Positions 43,312-52,519 are shown, counted from the stretch's first letter. The stretch: DNA of 64,000 bases from Yinghuangia elevatio (GCF_040649515.1 NZ_JBEZFP010000004.1:68498-132497), one strand, 5' to 3'. The notes: generated by a model from the letters alone, not told the origin. A program made the numbers and translations.

Positions 43312-45501
43312 TCAGCCGCGGACCGGTGCCGCCGGCTCCCGCGGCGAGCCCTCCAGCGCCACGCGGGGAAGGCACTTCGCCAGGCCCTTGGGCAGCCACC
43401 ACGCCCGGTCGCCCAGCAGCTGCATCACGGCCGGCACGATCAGGCACCGGATCACCAGCGCGTCCAGCAGGATCGCCACCGCGAGGCCCAGGCCGAACTG
43501 CTGCATCATGCGGTCCGGGCTCAGCAGGAAGGCGCCGAACACCACGATCATGATCGCCGCCGCCGCGGTGATGACGCGGCCGGTCGTGGCCAGGCCCTCG
43601 CGGACCGCGTGCGCGGAGTCCTTCGTACGCTCCCACTCCTCGTGGATGCGCGACAGTAGGAACACCTCGTAGTCCATGGACAGTCCGAACACGATCGCGA
43701 AGATCATGACCGGCAGGAACGCCTCGATCGGACCGGGCTGCACACCGAACCAGCCGTGCTGGAACACCAGCGTCATGACGCCCATCGAGGCGCCGATGCT
43801 CAGCAGGTTCAGTACCGCGGCCTTGAGCGGGATGAGCACCGAGCGGAACACCAGGAGCAGCAGCAGCGAGGACAGGCCCACCACGACCGCCACGAACAGC
43901 GGCAGGCGGTCGGCGACGGTCTCGGAGAAGTCCACCTCGGCGGCCGTCGCGCCGCCGACGTACACCTCGGCGCCGGTCCGGGCCTCGAACGCGTCGAGCC
44001 CGCCGTCGCGCAGCGCCCGGACCAGGTCCTCGGTCGCCTCGTCCTGCGGGGCGCTGTCGGGGAACGCCAGCACCGTGCCCAGCACGCCGTCCCGCGAGGG
44101 CATCGGCGGGGTCGCCGCCGCGACGCCGGGGAACTCGTCGAGCGTACGCCGCAGTTCCTCGCTCGTCTCGGCGCCGCCCTCGGCGACCACCACGAGCGGA
44201 CCGTTGAAGCCCGGGCCGAAGCCCTCCGCCATCAGGTCGTACGCCTGCCGGCTCGTGGTGCTCTCCGCGTCGTTGCCCGCGTCCGCGAACCCGAGCCGCA
44301 TGTCCAGCGCCGGCGCGCACAGCGCCAGCAGCGCGACCACCGCGACCAGCAGCGCGGCGAACGGACGCCGCTGCACCCCGGCGGCCATGCGGCGCCAACC
44401 CGCGCCCTCCGCCTTGCCCTTGCGCTCGGCCTTGGCGACCTTCTTCATCACGTTGCGGCGCAGGCGCTTGCCGAACACCGCGAGCAGCGCGGGCAGCAGG
44501 GTCAACGACGCGGCCATCGTCACCAGCACGGTCAGCGCGACCGAGAGGGCGACGCCCTGGAGGGAGCCCAGGCCGAGGGTCACCAGGCCGAGCAGCGCGA
44601 TGATGACCGTGCAGCCCGCGAAGAAGACCGTGCGTCCGGCGGCGTCCAATGCGGTGCGCGTCGCGTCGGCCGGCTCGGCGCCGCGCAGCAGTTCGTGGCG
44701 GAAGCGGTAGAAGATCAGCAGCGCGTAGTCCACCCCGACACCGAGGCCGACCAGCATCATGATCGGCGGCGTGAAGTCGGCCACCGTGAAAACGTGCGAC
44801 GCCATCGTGATGACGCCGATCGCGCCGCCCACCGCGAACAGCGCGGTGATCAGGGGGAGTGCGGCGGCCAGCACCGAGCCGAACAGCAGGACCAGGATCA
44901 CCAGCGCGGCGAGCATGCCCGCGCCCTCGGCGGCACCGCCGGATTCCTCCTGGGCCTCGCGCACGGCGCCCCCGCCGACCTCGACCTGCAGCGTGTCGGT
45001 CTCGGCGTCCTGCGCGATGTCGATGATCGTGCGGATGTCCTCCGCGGGGACATCCGTGGAGAGCCCCGTCAGGGTCACGGTGGCGAACCAGATGCGGCCG
45101 TCCCCGGAGACCGCGGACGGGTCGTCGAACGGCGTGCGGACGTCGGCGACTCCGGGCGAGACGCGCACCGCGTCGGCGACCTTCGTCACCGCGTCGCGGT
45201 CGGCGGCGACCCCGCCGTCCGACTTGAAGACGATCTCGACGGTGTCGCCCGCCTGCACCGCGCCGTGCTTCTCCAGGAGATCGGTGACCTCCTGCGACTC
45301 GGTGCCCGGCAGCGAGAAGTCGTTCTTCCACGCGCTGCCGACGGCCTGCGCGCCCACCGCGGTCGCCACCACGACGAGCAGCCAGACGGCGAGCGCAGCC
45401 CAGCGGCGGCGCTGCGACCAGCCGGCGAGCCGGGCGAACACGCTGCTTCGGCGGGGTGGGTCCGCCGGGGGACGGATGCTGGTGCCTTGTGTCTGCGTCA
45501 T
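43312..45501 (-). CDS. MMPL family RND-type transporter
   Basis: 729 residues. Two repeats of one TM helix, a large extracellular domain and five TM helices, as in MmpL/actinobacterial RND exporters. The first TM is WAALAVWLLVVVATAVG; LGLGSLQGVALSVALTVLV and the FGLSMDYEVFLLSRIHEEW segment (with Asp/Tyr of the proton relay) are characteristic. It probably exports a lipid, siderophore or drug. ATG at 45501 is preferred; an in-frame GTG 18 codons earlier has no ribosome site. It follows the two-component genes by 163 nt and may be their target. Confidence 0.88.
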   Translation of the reverse strand: MTQTQGTSIRPPADPPRRSSVFARLAGWSQRRRWAALAVWLLVVVATAVGAQAVGSAWKNDFSLPGTESQEVTDLLEKHGAVQAGDTVEIVFKSDGGVAADRDAVTKVADAVRVSPGVADVRTPFDDPSAVSGDGRIWFATVTLTGLSTDVPAEDIRTIIDIAQDAETDTLQVEVGGGAVREAQEESGGAAEGAGMLAALVILVLLFGSVLAAALPLITALFAVGGAIGVITMASHVFTVADFTPPIMMLVGLGVGVDYALLIFYRFRHELLRGAEPADATRTALDAAGRTVFFAGCTVIIALLGLVTLGLGSLQGVALSVALTVLVTMAASLTLLPALLAVFGKRLRRNVMKKVAKAERKGKAEGAGWRRMAAGVQRRPFAALLVAVVALLALCAPALDMRLGFADAGNDAESTTSRQAYDLMAEGFGPGFNGPLVVVAEGGAETSEELRRTLDEFPGVAAATPPMPSRDGVLGTVLAFPDSAPQDEATEDLVRALRDGGLDAFEARTGAEVYVGGATAAEVDFSETVADRLPLFVAVVVGLSSLLLLLVFRSVLIPLKAAVLNLLSIGASMGVMTLVFQHGWFGVQPGPIEAFLPVMIFAIVFGLSMDYEVFLLSRIHEEWERTKDSAHAVREGLATTGRVITAAAAIMIVVFGAFLLSPDRMMQQFGLGLAVAILLDALVIRCLIVPAVMQLLGDRAWWLPKGLAKCLPRVALEGSPREPAAPVRG

Positions 45502-45664
45502 GTCCCACAGCGTGGGGTGACGGCTCGGGGCCGGGCGTCGGCCTGGGGCGGACACCCGGCGTACCCCACGGGTTGCGGGTCGGCGCGGGCGCGTACCCCC
45601 ACGGTTGCGGTCCGGGTACGGCCGACGCGGCCCGCCCCGGCCGGGCGTACCGCGGGAGTCGGCG

Positions 45665-46330
45665 TCAGCCCAGCCAGCCCGGGCTGACCATGCCCGACTC
45701 GTACGCCAGCACCACCAACTGCGAGCGGTCCCGCACCGACAACTTCGTCATGATCCGGCTGACGTGCGTCTTCGCGGTCGCCGGGGACAGCACGAGGCGC
45801 GCCGCGATCTCGTCGTTGGTCAGCCCGCCGGCCACCAGCTCCATGACCTCGCGCTCCCGCTCGGTGAGGCCGTTGAGGCGCGGGTTCGGCTCCGGCTGCT
45901 TGACGCGCCCCGCGAACTCGGCGATCAGGCGCCGGGTGATCGACGGGCTGATCAGCGCGTCGCCGCGGGCCGCGACGCGCACCGCCTGGATCAGCTCCTC
46001 GGGCTCGGTGTCCTTCACCAGGAAGCCCGTCGCGCCCGCGCGCAACGCGCCGTAGATGTAGTCGTCGAGGTCGAACGTCGTGAGGATGACCACCCGCACG
46101 TCGGCGAGCGCCGGGTCGGCGGCGATGCGGCGGGCGGCCTCCAGCCCGTCGACGCCGGGCATGCGGATGTCCATCAGCAGCACGTCGGGCCGGTGTTCGC
46201 GGGCCAGCGCGACGGCCTGCTCGCCGTCGGAGGCCTCGCCGACGATCGTGACGTCGTCCTCGTCCTCCAGGATCGAGCGGAACCCGGCCCGCACCAAACG
46301 CTGGTCGTCGGCCAGCAGCACCCGGATCAT
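45665..46330 (-). CDS. LuxR/NarL-type response regulator
   Basis: 221 residues. The receiver domain has acidic pocket DD (8-9), phospho-acceptor D54 (LLMDIRMPG), Thr (LTTF) and Lys (LVKD). The C-terminal HTH is LTEREREVMELVAGGLTNDE followed by IAARLVLSPATAKTHVSRIM. It is activated by the kinase encoded just upstream, whose stop overlaps its ATG. It probably controls the neighbouring MFS and MMPL pumps. Confidence 0.95.
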   Translation of the reverse strand: MIRVLLADDQRLVRAGFRSILEDEDDVTIVGEASDGEQAVALAREHRPDVLLMDIRMPGVDGLEAARRIAADPALADVRVVILTTFDLDDYIYGALRAGATGFLVKDTEPEELIQAVRVAARGDALISPSITRRLIAEFAGRVKQPEPNPRLNGLTEREREVMELVAGGLTNDEIAARLVLSPATAKTHVSRIMTKLSVRDRSQLVVLAYESGMVSPGWLG

Positions 46331-47535
46331 CCGGAGATCTCCTCTGCCTCGTAGGGAAGGTACGCGCGCACCCGGAAGCCTCCGCCGGGAAGGGGGCCCG
46401 CGGTCAGCTCGCCGCCGAGCGCCCGGGCGCGCTCGCGCATGCCGCGGATGCCGTTGCCGGATCCCTCTCCCGCGGGCTCCTTGGCACGGCGAGGGGAGCC
46501 TGCCCCGTCGTCCGCCACCTCGACGCGCACCCCGGTCACGCCGTACACGACGCGCAGTACCACGGACGCGGCGGCGGCGTGCCGGGTCACGTTGGTCAAC
46601 GATTCCTGCATGATGCGGAAGGCCGCGAGGTCCACTTCGACCGGGAGTTCGCGGGGCTCGCCCTCGGTTTCGGAGCGCACGTCCAGCCCGGCGAGTTCGG
46701 CGTACGCGACGAGGTCGGCCCGGCGCGCGAGCCCGGCCGCCGGCGCGGTGGGCGCGTCCTCGTCGACCTGCCGCAGCACCCCGAGGGTCGTGCGCAGTTC
46801 GCGGAGCGTCTCGCGGCTTGCCGTCTTGATGGCGCCGAGCGCCTCCTCGGCCTGTGCGGGATCCTTCTTCAGCCGGTGCAGCGCGGCCCCGGCCTGCACG
46901 TTGATGAGCGAGATGTTGTGCCCGATGACGTCGTGCAACTCGCGGGCGATGCGCAGGCGTTCCTCGGTCGCGCGGCGCAGGGCCTCCTCCTCGCGCCCGC
47001 GCTGCGCGGTCGCGAGCCGGGCCTCGGCCTCCTGGCGGTACGCCCGGCGCGTGTTGCTGGAGGCGCCGAGTGCGATGACCGCGACCACCCAGCCGGCCAG
47101 CATGAACAGCGCAGCCAGGGTGATCTCTTCGTTGCCGCCGAGGGTGCCCATGCCGACCCCGGCGACGGTGGCGGCGCCCAGGACCGTCGCCGCGGTGAGC
47201 CGCCCCCGGGCCGCGACGGCGTACAGCGCGACCATGAGCAGGGCCATCATCAGCGCCACGTCGACCGCACCGAAGACGAAGTGCGCCCCGGTGGCGACCA
47301 GCACGTACGTGCAGGCCGCGACCGGGAAGCGCTGCCCGAACCACAGCACGGCGCACGCGCTGAGGATGAGCACCCACTCGGCGAGGACCTGCCACCACGG
47401 CGGCGACTGGTTCGAGTACTGCACCGCGTACTGCACGGCGCTGATGGCGAGCGACGCGGCGAGCGCCACGAGGAGGAAGCGCTCCAGATTCCCCGAGAGC
47501 CCCCGCCGCGACCCGGAACGATCACCAGCACCCAT
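46327..47535 (-). CDS. Sensor histidine kinase (HisKA_3 type)
   Basis: 402 residues. An N-terminal membrane domain with five or so TM helices (about 20-155) has no large extracellular loop, so it senses something within or near the membrane. The phosphorylated histidine is H201 in IARELHDVIGHNISLINVQ. The ATPase domain shows the N-box MQESLTNVTRHA, then VADDGAG and GIRGMRERARALGG. Its start lies 10 nt after the MFS stop, and its stop overlaps the response regulator start (ATGA). Confidence 0.94.
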   Translation of the reverse strand: MGAGDRSGSRRGLSGNLERFLLVALAASLAISAVQYAVQYSNQSPPWWQVLAEWVLILSACAVLWFGQRFPVAACTYVLVATGAHFVFGAVDVALMMALLMVALYAVAARGRLTAATVLGAATVAGVGMGTLGGNEEITLAALFMLAGWVVAVIALGASSNTRRAYRQEAEARLATAQRGREEEALRRATEERLRIARELHDVIGHNISLINVQAGAALHRLKKDPAQAEEALGAIKTASRETLRELRTTLGVLRQVDEDAPTAPAAGLARRADLVAYAELAGLDVRSETEGEPRELPVEVDLAAFRIMQESLTNVTRHAAAASVVLRVVYGVTGVRVEVADDGAGSPRRAKEPAGEGSGNGIRGMRERARALGGELTAGPLPGGGFRVRAYLPYEAEEISG

Positions 47536-47545
47536 GGACGCCAGC

Positions 47546-49198
47546 CTAGAGGGGCGCGCTCGCCGACTCCGGTTCGCGGCCGGTCGGGGGGCGGTCGTCC
47601 CGGTCCCCGGACTGCGCGGCCGGCCCGTCGGATTCCGGCCCGGCGGACTGCCGCGACTCCACGTGCGCCTCGCCGTCCTGCCGCTTGAGCAGTGCCGCGA
47701 CGAGGACGGCGGTGACCGCCATCAGGACCACGGCGACCAGCGCGATGACGCGCATCTCCTTTGCGAACGCCTCGAACGCGGCGTCCAGCAGTTCCCTGGC
47801 GGGCCCCGGCGGCAGCGTCGCGGCGGTCTCGACCGCGCCGCCCAACGTGTCGCGTGCGGACTCCAGTTGGTGTTCGCCGACGCCGGCCGGTGCGTGGTCC
47901 TGGAGGTCGCCCCGGTAGATCGCGGTGCCGATGCTGCCCAGGACGGCGATGCCGAGCGCCCCGCCGAACTCCGCCGCGGTCTCCGACATCGCGGACGCCG
48001 AACCCGCGCGCTCGGGCGGCGCGGAGCCCAGGATCAGGTCGGTGACCAGGGCGAACACCGTGCCGATGCCGAGCGCGGTGATCATGTTCGGGACCAGCAG
48101 GCCCCAAATACTGGAATCGGCCTGGATACGGGCCAGGACGGCGTAGCCCACCGCGGCGACCACGAGCCCCAGCACGATGACGTTGGGCTTGCCGATGCGC
48201 GGCGCGAGCGCCGTGCCGATCGCGATGCCGACCGGCATCACGACGAAGGTGGGCAGCGACCACAGTGCCGCCTCCAACGGGCCCATGCCGAGCACCAGTT
48301 GGCCGAACTGTGAGGAGAACAGCCCGAAGCCGACCAGGCCCAGCATCATCAGCCAGTTCGTGGCCAGCGACACGCTGAACGTGCGGGAGCGGAACAGGCC
48401 GACGTCGATCATCGGGTGGTCGATCACCCGTTGGCGGCGCAGGAACGCGGCGCCTACTAGGAGGCCCGCGAGGCTGATGCCGAGGTACGTCCAGGAGAAG
48501 CCGTCCTCGGCGATCTTCTTGATGCCGTAGACGACGGCCACGACCGACACCAGCGAGAGCGCCGCGCCGGGGAAGTCGAAGCGGCCGGGCCGCGGGTCGC
48601 GGAACTCCGGGAGCAGCAGCGGGCCGAGCACCAGGAGCAGCAGCATCACCGGCACGTTGATCAGGAAGACCGAGCCCCACCAGAAGTGTTCGAGGAGCAC
48701 GCCGCCGATCACCGGCCCGAGGACGCCGCCGCCGGCGAACCCGGCCGTCCAGATGCCGATGGCGGTCGTGCGCTGGGCGGGGTCGTGGAACATGTTGCGG
48801 ATCAGGGAGAGCGTCGAGGGCGCGAGCGTCGCGCCGGCGACGCCGAGCAGCGCGCGGGCGGCGATCAGGCCCGCGGGGCTGGTGGCGTACGCGGCGAGCG
48901 CGGAGGCGACGCCGAACCCGACCGCGCCCATCAGCAGCAGCTTGCGGCGGCCTATGCGGTCGCCGAGCGTGCCCATGGTGATGAGGAGTCCGGCGAGCAG
49001 GAAGCCGTAGGCGTCCATGATCCACAGGAGTTCGGAGCTGCTCGGGTCCAGGTCCGAGCTCAGGAACGGCAGCGCCATGAACAGCACCGACATGTCCATC
49101 GACACGAGCATGCAGGGGAGGACGAGGACGGCGAGGCCGATCCACTCCTTGGTGCCCGCCTTGCCGTGCACCTGCTCGGGCGGATCCGGCGTTGCCAT
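47546..49198 (-). CDS. MFS multidrug transporter (DHA2, 14-TM)
   Basis: 550 residues with 14 predicted TM helices, a drug:H+ antiporter-2 of the EmrB/QacA type. Motif A TMGTLGDRIGRRKLLL, motif C-like AGFAGGGVLGPVIGGVLLEH and the mid-protein LPTFVVMPVGIAIGTALAPR are typical. It exports hydrophobic drugs or an endogenous metabolite. It is divergent from a TetR-type gene, with a long inverted repeat in the shared region, and heads an operon with the histidine kinase. Confidence 0.92.
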   Translation of the reverse strand: MATPDPPEQVHGKAGTKEWIGLAVLVLPCMLVSMDMSVLFMALPFLSSDLDPSSSELLWIMDAYGFLLAGLLITMGTLGDRIGRRKLLLMGAVGFGVASALAAYATSPAGLIAARALLGVAGATLAPSTLSLIRNMFHDPAQRTTAIGIWTAGFAGGGVLGPVIGGVLLEHFWWGSVFLINVPVMLLLLVLGPLLLPEFRDPRPGRFDFPGAALSLVSVVAVVYGIKKIAEDGFSWTYLGISLAGLLVGAAFLRRQRVIDHPMIDVGLFRSRTFSVSLATNWLMMLGLVGFGLFSSQFGQLVLGMGPLEAALWSLPTFVVMPVGIAIGTALAPRIGKPNVIVLGLVVAAVGYAVLARIQADSSIWGLLVPNMITALGIGTVFALVTDLILGSAPPERAGSASAMSETAAEFGGALGIAVLGSIGTAIYRGDLQDHAPAGVGEHQLESARDTLGGAVETAATLPPGPARELLDAAFEAFAKEMRVIALVAVVLMAVTAVLVAALLKRQDGEAHVESRQSAGPESDGPAAQSGDRDDRPPTGREPESASAPL

Positions 49199-49295
49199 CG
49201 AAACTCCTCGGGTACGTCGTACGCAGTGCCGCGTACACGATACGCATGGCCCGGAAGAAGTCTCAATGCATTATTTACGCGGGCTTGATGGAATA

Positions 49296-49355
49296 TTTCG
49301 TCACGCTCGAAGCTCTGCCCGGTAGAATTTCGACACGAAGTCGAGCGTGACGAAA
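49296..49355. promoter_or_regulatory. 15-bp inverted repeat between MFS and TetR genes
   Basis: TTTCGTCACGCTCGA (49296-49310) is repeated inverted and perfectly at 49341-49355, with a 30-nt gap. The right arm ends 13 nt before the TetR ATG, next to its ribosome site. It probably binds the TetR protein, which would repress itself and the pump. Confidence 0.75.
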
Positions 49356-49368
49356 AGAAGGGTCGGCA

Positions 49369-50259
49369 ATGGCTGTTTGCGCGTGGTGCGGGGAGGCGAT
49401 CGCCGACGACGGCGGCCGGGGCCGCCCCCGCGACTACTGCTCGCGCTCGTGCCGGGCGAAGGCGTACCGCGCGCGCAAGGCCACGGCAGGCCGGGCGCCG
49501 GCACCGCAGACCCGGCGCCCACCGGGCGGCGGGCGTCCGGTGCCGGTCGATCCTCCCGACAACGCGGAGGGCGGCGGCCCCCACCTGTCGACCGAGCGCA
49601 TCGTGGCGGCCGCCATCGCCCTCGCCGACGACGAGGGGCTGGAGAACCTGCACATGCGGCGCCTCGCGGCGTACCTCGGCGCGGGCACGATGTCCCTGTA
49701 CCGCCACGTCGGCGGGCGCGACGAACTCGTCGACCTGATGGTCGAGTCTGCGATGGGCGAGGAGCCGCAGCCCGATCCGGTCCCGGCGGGTTGGCGGGCC
49801 GGGCTCGAGTACACCGCGCGGCGCGACTGGGGACTCTACCGCCGGCACCCGTGGATCCTGCAGCACGCGATGGTCGGTTCGCGCATGCGCTGGACGCGGA
49901 ACGCGGCACTGGACGGCGAACGCGCGCTGGCCGCGTTCGACGGCCTCGCGGTGCCGCCCGAGGAGCAATTGCGGCTGCTGCTGATCGTGGTCGCGTTCAC
50001 CCAGGGCATCGCGCTCATCCACGTCAACGACGTCGAGCTGACCCGGAAGACCGGGGTCACCGCCCAGCAGTGGTGGGATCGCGAGGGCAGCCACGTGAAC
50101 CCGGAGCTGCTCGCCGACCTGCCGCGCCTTTCCTCGGCGTTCCGCAAGCCGAGGCCCTTCCAACTGGAGCTGGACCGGCAGTTCGAGGCGGGCCTGAAGG
50201 GCGTCCTCGACGGCATCGGCGCGCTTCTGGTCCGGTACGGCGCCGTACTCACGTCCTGA
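49369..50259 (+). CDS. TetR family regulator with N-terminal zinc-ribbon-like domain
   Basis: 296 residues. Residues 1-30 carry a CX2C-X16-CX3C set (C4, C7, C24, C28: CAWCGEA...DYCSRSC) that looks like a zinc site, followed by a Pro/Arg linker. A TetR HTH starts near residue 74: STERIVAAAIALADDEGLEN, then LGAGTMSLYRHVGGRDELVD. The C-terminal ligand domain fits TetR_C_1. The added zinc-like module may tune DNA binding or sense metal/redox state. It is divergent from the MFS pump, its likely target. Confidence 0.9.
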   Translation: MAVCAWCGEAIADDGGRGRPRDYCSRSCRAKAYRARKATAGRAPAPQTRRPPGGGRPVPVDPPDNAEGGGPHLSTERIVAAAIALADDEGLENLHMRRLAAYLGAGTMSLYRHVGGRDELVDLMVESAMGEEPQPDPVPAGWRAGLEYTARRDWGLYRRHPWILQHAMVGSRMRWTRNAALDGERALAAFDGLAVPPEEQLRLLLIVVAFTQGIALIHVNDVELTRKTGVTAQQWWDREGSHVNPELLADLPRLSSAFRKPRPFQLELDRQFEAGLKGVLDGIGALLVRYGAVLTS

Positions 50260-50349
50260 TCGCCGTGTTCGTCTAACGTCGTGGCACCGGATGCGCCCCG
50301 GTCGTCGGCGCGCGGCACCGGCGACACGGAAGACCTCGGGAGAGACGCC

Positions 50350-50805
50350 ATGCCCCTCTGGGACAAGCTCAAGCAGTCCGTGCAGCAGATGCAGGCGCAG
50401 TTGACGGCACGGAAGGACAGCCTGACCAGCGAGGCGTTCCGCGACGCGAGCATGGCCATGTGCGCGCTGGTGGCCGCCGCGGACGGGACCATCGACCCGG
50501 CCGAGACCCGCCGGGTCGCGCAGTTGATCGTCGACAACGAGGCGCTGCGCGGCTTCGACAAGAACGACCTGCAGCGCCGCTTCCACGACTACATCGACGT
50601 GCTGCGGACGGACACCCGCTCCGGCAAGGCGCGGGTCATGAAGGACATCGCCGCCGTCAAGGCCGATCCGGACGAGGCACGCGCGGTCGTCCAGATCGGC
50701 ATCGTCATCGGCGGTGCGGACGGCCGCTTCGACCCGACAGAGCGAGCGGTCGTCCGCGAGGCGTGCGTCGCGCTCGGCATCGCGCGCGCCGACTTCGGCC
50801 TCTGA
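50350..50805 (+). CDS. TerB family tellurite resistance protein
   Basis: 151 residues, all-helical TerB fold. The paired metal-site-like segments AAADGTIDPAETRRV and GGADGRFDPTERAVVREA each hold Asp/Glu clusters typical of TerB. TerB cooperates with TerC and TerD in the Ter stress system; this copy is 18 kb from the main ter locus and stands alone. GGGAGAG precedes the ATG. A small GC hairpin near 50812-50833 separates it from the convergent yceI-like gene. Confidence 0.88.
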   Translation: MPLWDKLKQSVQQMQAQLTARKDSLTSEAFRDASMAMCALVAAADGTIDPAETRRVAQLIVDNEALRGFDKNDLQRRFHDYIDVLRTDTRSGKARVMKDIAAVKADPDEARAVVQIGIVIGGADGRFDPTERAVVREACVALGIARADFGL

Positions 50806-50850
50806 CACCGCGGGGCCGCGCCGCGGCGGCCCCCCGAGGTGAAGGCGGGC

Positions 50851-51471
50851 TCAGGCGGCCTTCACGGCGGAGATGTCGAAACTCAGCTTGACCTTCTCGC
50901 CGATCAGCACGCCGCCGGTCTCCAGCGCGGCGTTGTACGACAGGCCCCAGTCGGTGCGGTCGATCGTCGTGCCGCCCTCGAAGCCCACGCGGTCGATGCC
51001 GTACGCGTCGGTCGCCGTGCCGGTGTACTCCAGGTCCAGGACGACCGGGCGCGTGGTGCCCTTGATCGTCAGGTCCCCGGTCATGCGGTAGCTGTCGTCG
51101 CCGAGGCGCTGTGCCGAGGTGCTGCGGAAGGTGATCTCCGGGTGCGCCTCGACGGCGAAGAAGTCGCCGGTGCGCAGGTGCTCGTCGCGCTGCGCCTGGT
51201 TGGTGTCGATGCTCGCGACCTTGATGGTGATGGCGGCGCTGGACGCGGCCGGGTCGGCGCCGTCGAGGTGCAGAAGGCCCTCGTACTCGGTGAAGGCGCC
51301 GCGCACGTTGGTGACCATCGCGTGGCGCACCGAGAAGCCGATCGTGCTGTGCGTCGTGTCGATGACGTAATTGCCGGTCAGGTGCGCCAGGTCGGGGCCG
51401 GTGGCGACCGCGACGGCGGAGTCGGCCGAGGTGGCCGGGGACGACTTGGGGGTGCGGGAGAAGAGGCCCAT
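50851..51471 (-). CDS. YceI family protein
   Basis: 206 residues. The YceI lipocalin-like beta-barrel starts at GNYVIDTTHSTIGFSVRHAM and ends at SFDISAVKAA; FEGGTTIDRTDWGLSYNAAL is a family hallmark. YceI proteins bind isoprenoid-like lipids. The N-terminal 25 residues lack a signal peptide, so it is cytoplasmic. Two GTTGAANNTTCAAC boxes upstream suggest repression by a MarR-type protein. Confidence 0.92.
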   Translation of the reverse strand: MGLFSRTPKSSPATSADSAVAVATGPDLAHLTGNYVIDTTHSTIGFSVRHAMVTNVRGAFTEYEGLLHLDGADPAASSAAITIKVASIDTNQAQRDEHLRTGDFFAVEAHPEITFRSTSAQRLGDDSYRMTGDLTIKGTTRPVVLDLEYTGTATDAYGIDRVGFEGGTTIDRTDWGLSYNAALETGGVLIGEKVKLSFDISAVKAA

Positions 51472-51492
51472 GACTGAATCCTGTCCGTGATT

Positions 51493-51506
51493 GTTGAACG
51501 TTCAAC
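51493..51506. promoter_or_regulatory. MarR-type box 1 upstream of yceI-like gene
   Basis: GTTGAACGTTCAAC is a perfect 14-bp palindrome 22 nt before the yceI-like start. Confidence 0.65.
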
Positions 51507-51533
51507 CTGACCCCAGGACAGTACCTCGATTTC

Positions 51534-51547
51534 GTTGAAACTTCAAC
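51534..51547. promoter_or_regulatory. MarR-type box 2 upstream of yceI-like gene
   Basis: GTTGAAACTTCAAC has the same palindromic arms with a different centre; its middle lies 41 nt (about four helical turns) from that of box 1. Confidence 0.65.
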
Positions 51548-51677
51548 TAGGTACGTCGTTCGGGTGAACGCACTCCGGGGCGGGCGGGACTCGGGGGAGT
51601 GGTGTGGACCTTGTGACGCTTCGTGGGCGTGAGTACCCTGGCCCGCCTGTCAGTGGTAGGTGATGGGGGGAACTCGC

Positions 51678-52418
51678 ATGGCAGCAGCCGATCTTGCGCA
51701 ATACCGGCAATTCGCGGACCGGATCCGGCAGCGCATTCTGGCCGGGGAGTGGAAGCCCGGTTCCGCTCTCCCGCCGCCCGAGGAACTGGCCCGGGAGGGC
51801 GGGTGCGATCTCGCGGTCGTCGAGGTCGCCCTGCGGGAACTCGCGGTGGAGGGGATCGTCGAGGGCCGCATGGGAGCGGGCGTGTACTTCACCGGGCTCA
51901 CGCGGCGGGCCGTCACACGCGTCATGCAGCCGGGCGGCGGCTCGGTGGCACCGGCGTTCGAGGACGGGCGGGCGACCGCGTACACCCACGAGACGACGAC
52001 CGTGACCGCGGACCGCCACGTCGCGCAGCGCCTGGCGGTCGACATCGGTGCGGACGTCATGAGGACCACGTACGAATGCACGTCGGGCGGCCGCCCGTAC
52101 GCGCTGATCACCAGCTGGGAGCCGCTGCACCTCACGGGCGGCACCCCGATCGTCTTCCCCGAGGAGGGTCCGCACGCGGGTAAGGGGGTGCTCGCCCGCT
52201 TCGCCGCGATCGGACTCCCGGCGATCCGGGTCAACGAGGACCTGGTCCCGCGCGGCGTCACGACCGACGAGGCCCGCCTGCTCAACGTCGCCCGAAGCGC
52301 GCTGGTGACCGTCGTCGAGCGGACCGTCTTCGGTGCGGAGCACCCGTTGGAGGCGGCCGACACGGTGCTGCCGGCCGGCGTCGTCCAGCCGCACTACATA
52401 ACGCGCCCCGACGCCTGA
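51678..52418 (+). CDS. GntR family regulator (HutC/UTRA type)
   Basis: 246 residues. The N-terminal winged helix includes FADRIRQRILAGEWKPGSAL and EVALRELAVEGIVEGRMGAG, but the usual 'PSERELA' helix is replaced by LPPPEELAREGGCDL, so DNA recognition may be atypical. The UTRA-like C-terminus includes a long effector domain ending in ADTVLPAGVVQPHYI. The ATG at 51678 has GGGGGGAA upstream. It is divergent from yceI, whose MarR-like boxes do not match GntR sites. Confidence 0.85.
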   Translation: MAAADLAQYRQFADRIRQRILAGEWKPGSALPPPEELAREGGCDLAVVEVALRELAVEGIVEGRMGAGVYFTGLTRRAVTRVMQPGGGSVAPAFEDGRATAYTHETTTVTADRHVAQRLAVDIGADVMRTTYECTSGGRPYALITSWEPLHLTGGTPIVFPEEGPHAGKGVLARFAAIGLPAIRVNEDLVPRGVTTDEARLLNVARSALVTVVERTVFGAEHPLEAADTVLPAGVVQPHYITRPDA

Positions 52419-52464
52419 GGCCGACCCGCGAGCGGCCGTACGGACGATCCGGCGCCGAAACGCA

Positions 52465-52500
52465 GGTGGCCCCGCCCCCCGGGGGAGGGGCGGGGCCACC
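52465..52500. terminator. Bidirectional terminator
   Basis: GGTGGCCCCGCCCC pairs perfectly with GGGGCGGGGCCACC around an 8-nt loop, between the convergent GntR and membrane protein genes. Confidence 0.85.
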
Positions 52501-52519
52501 GCGACTGCTCGGCCAGGTG

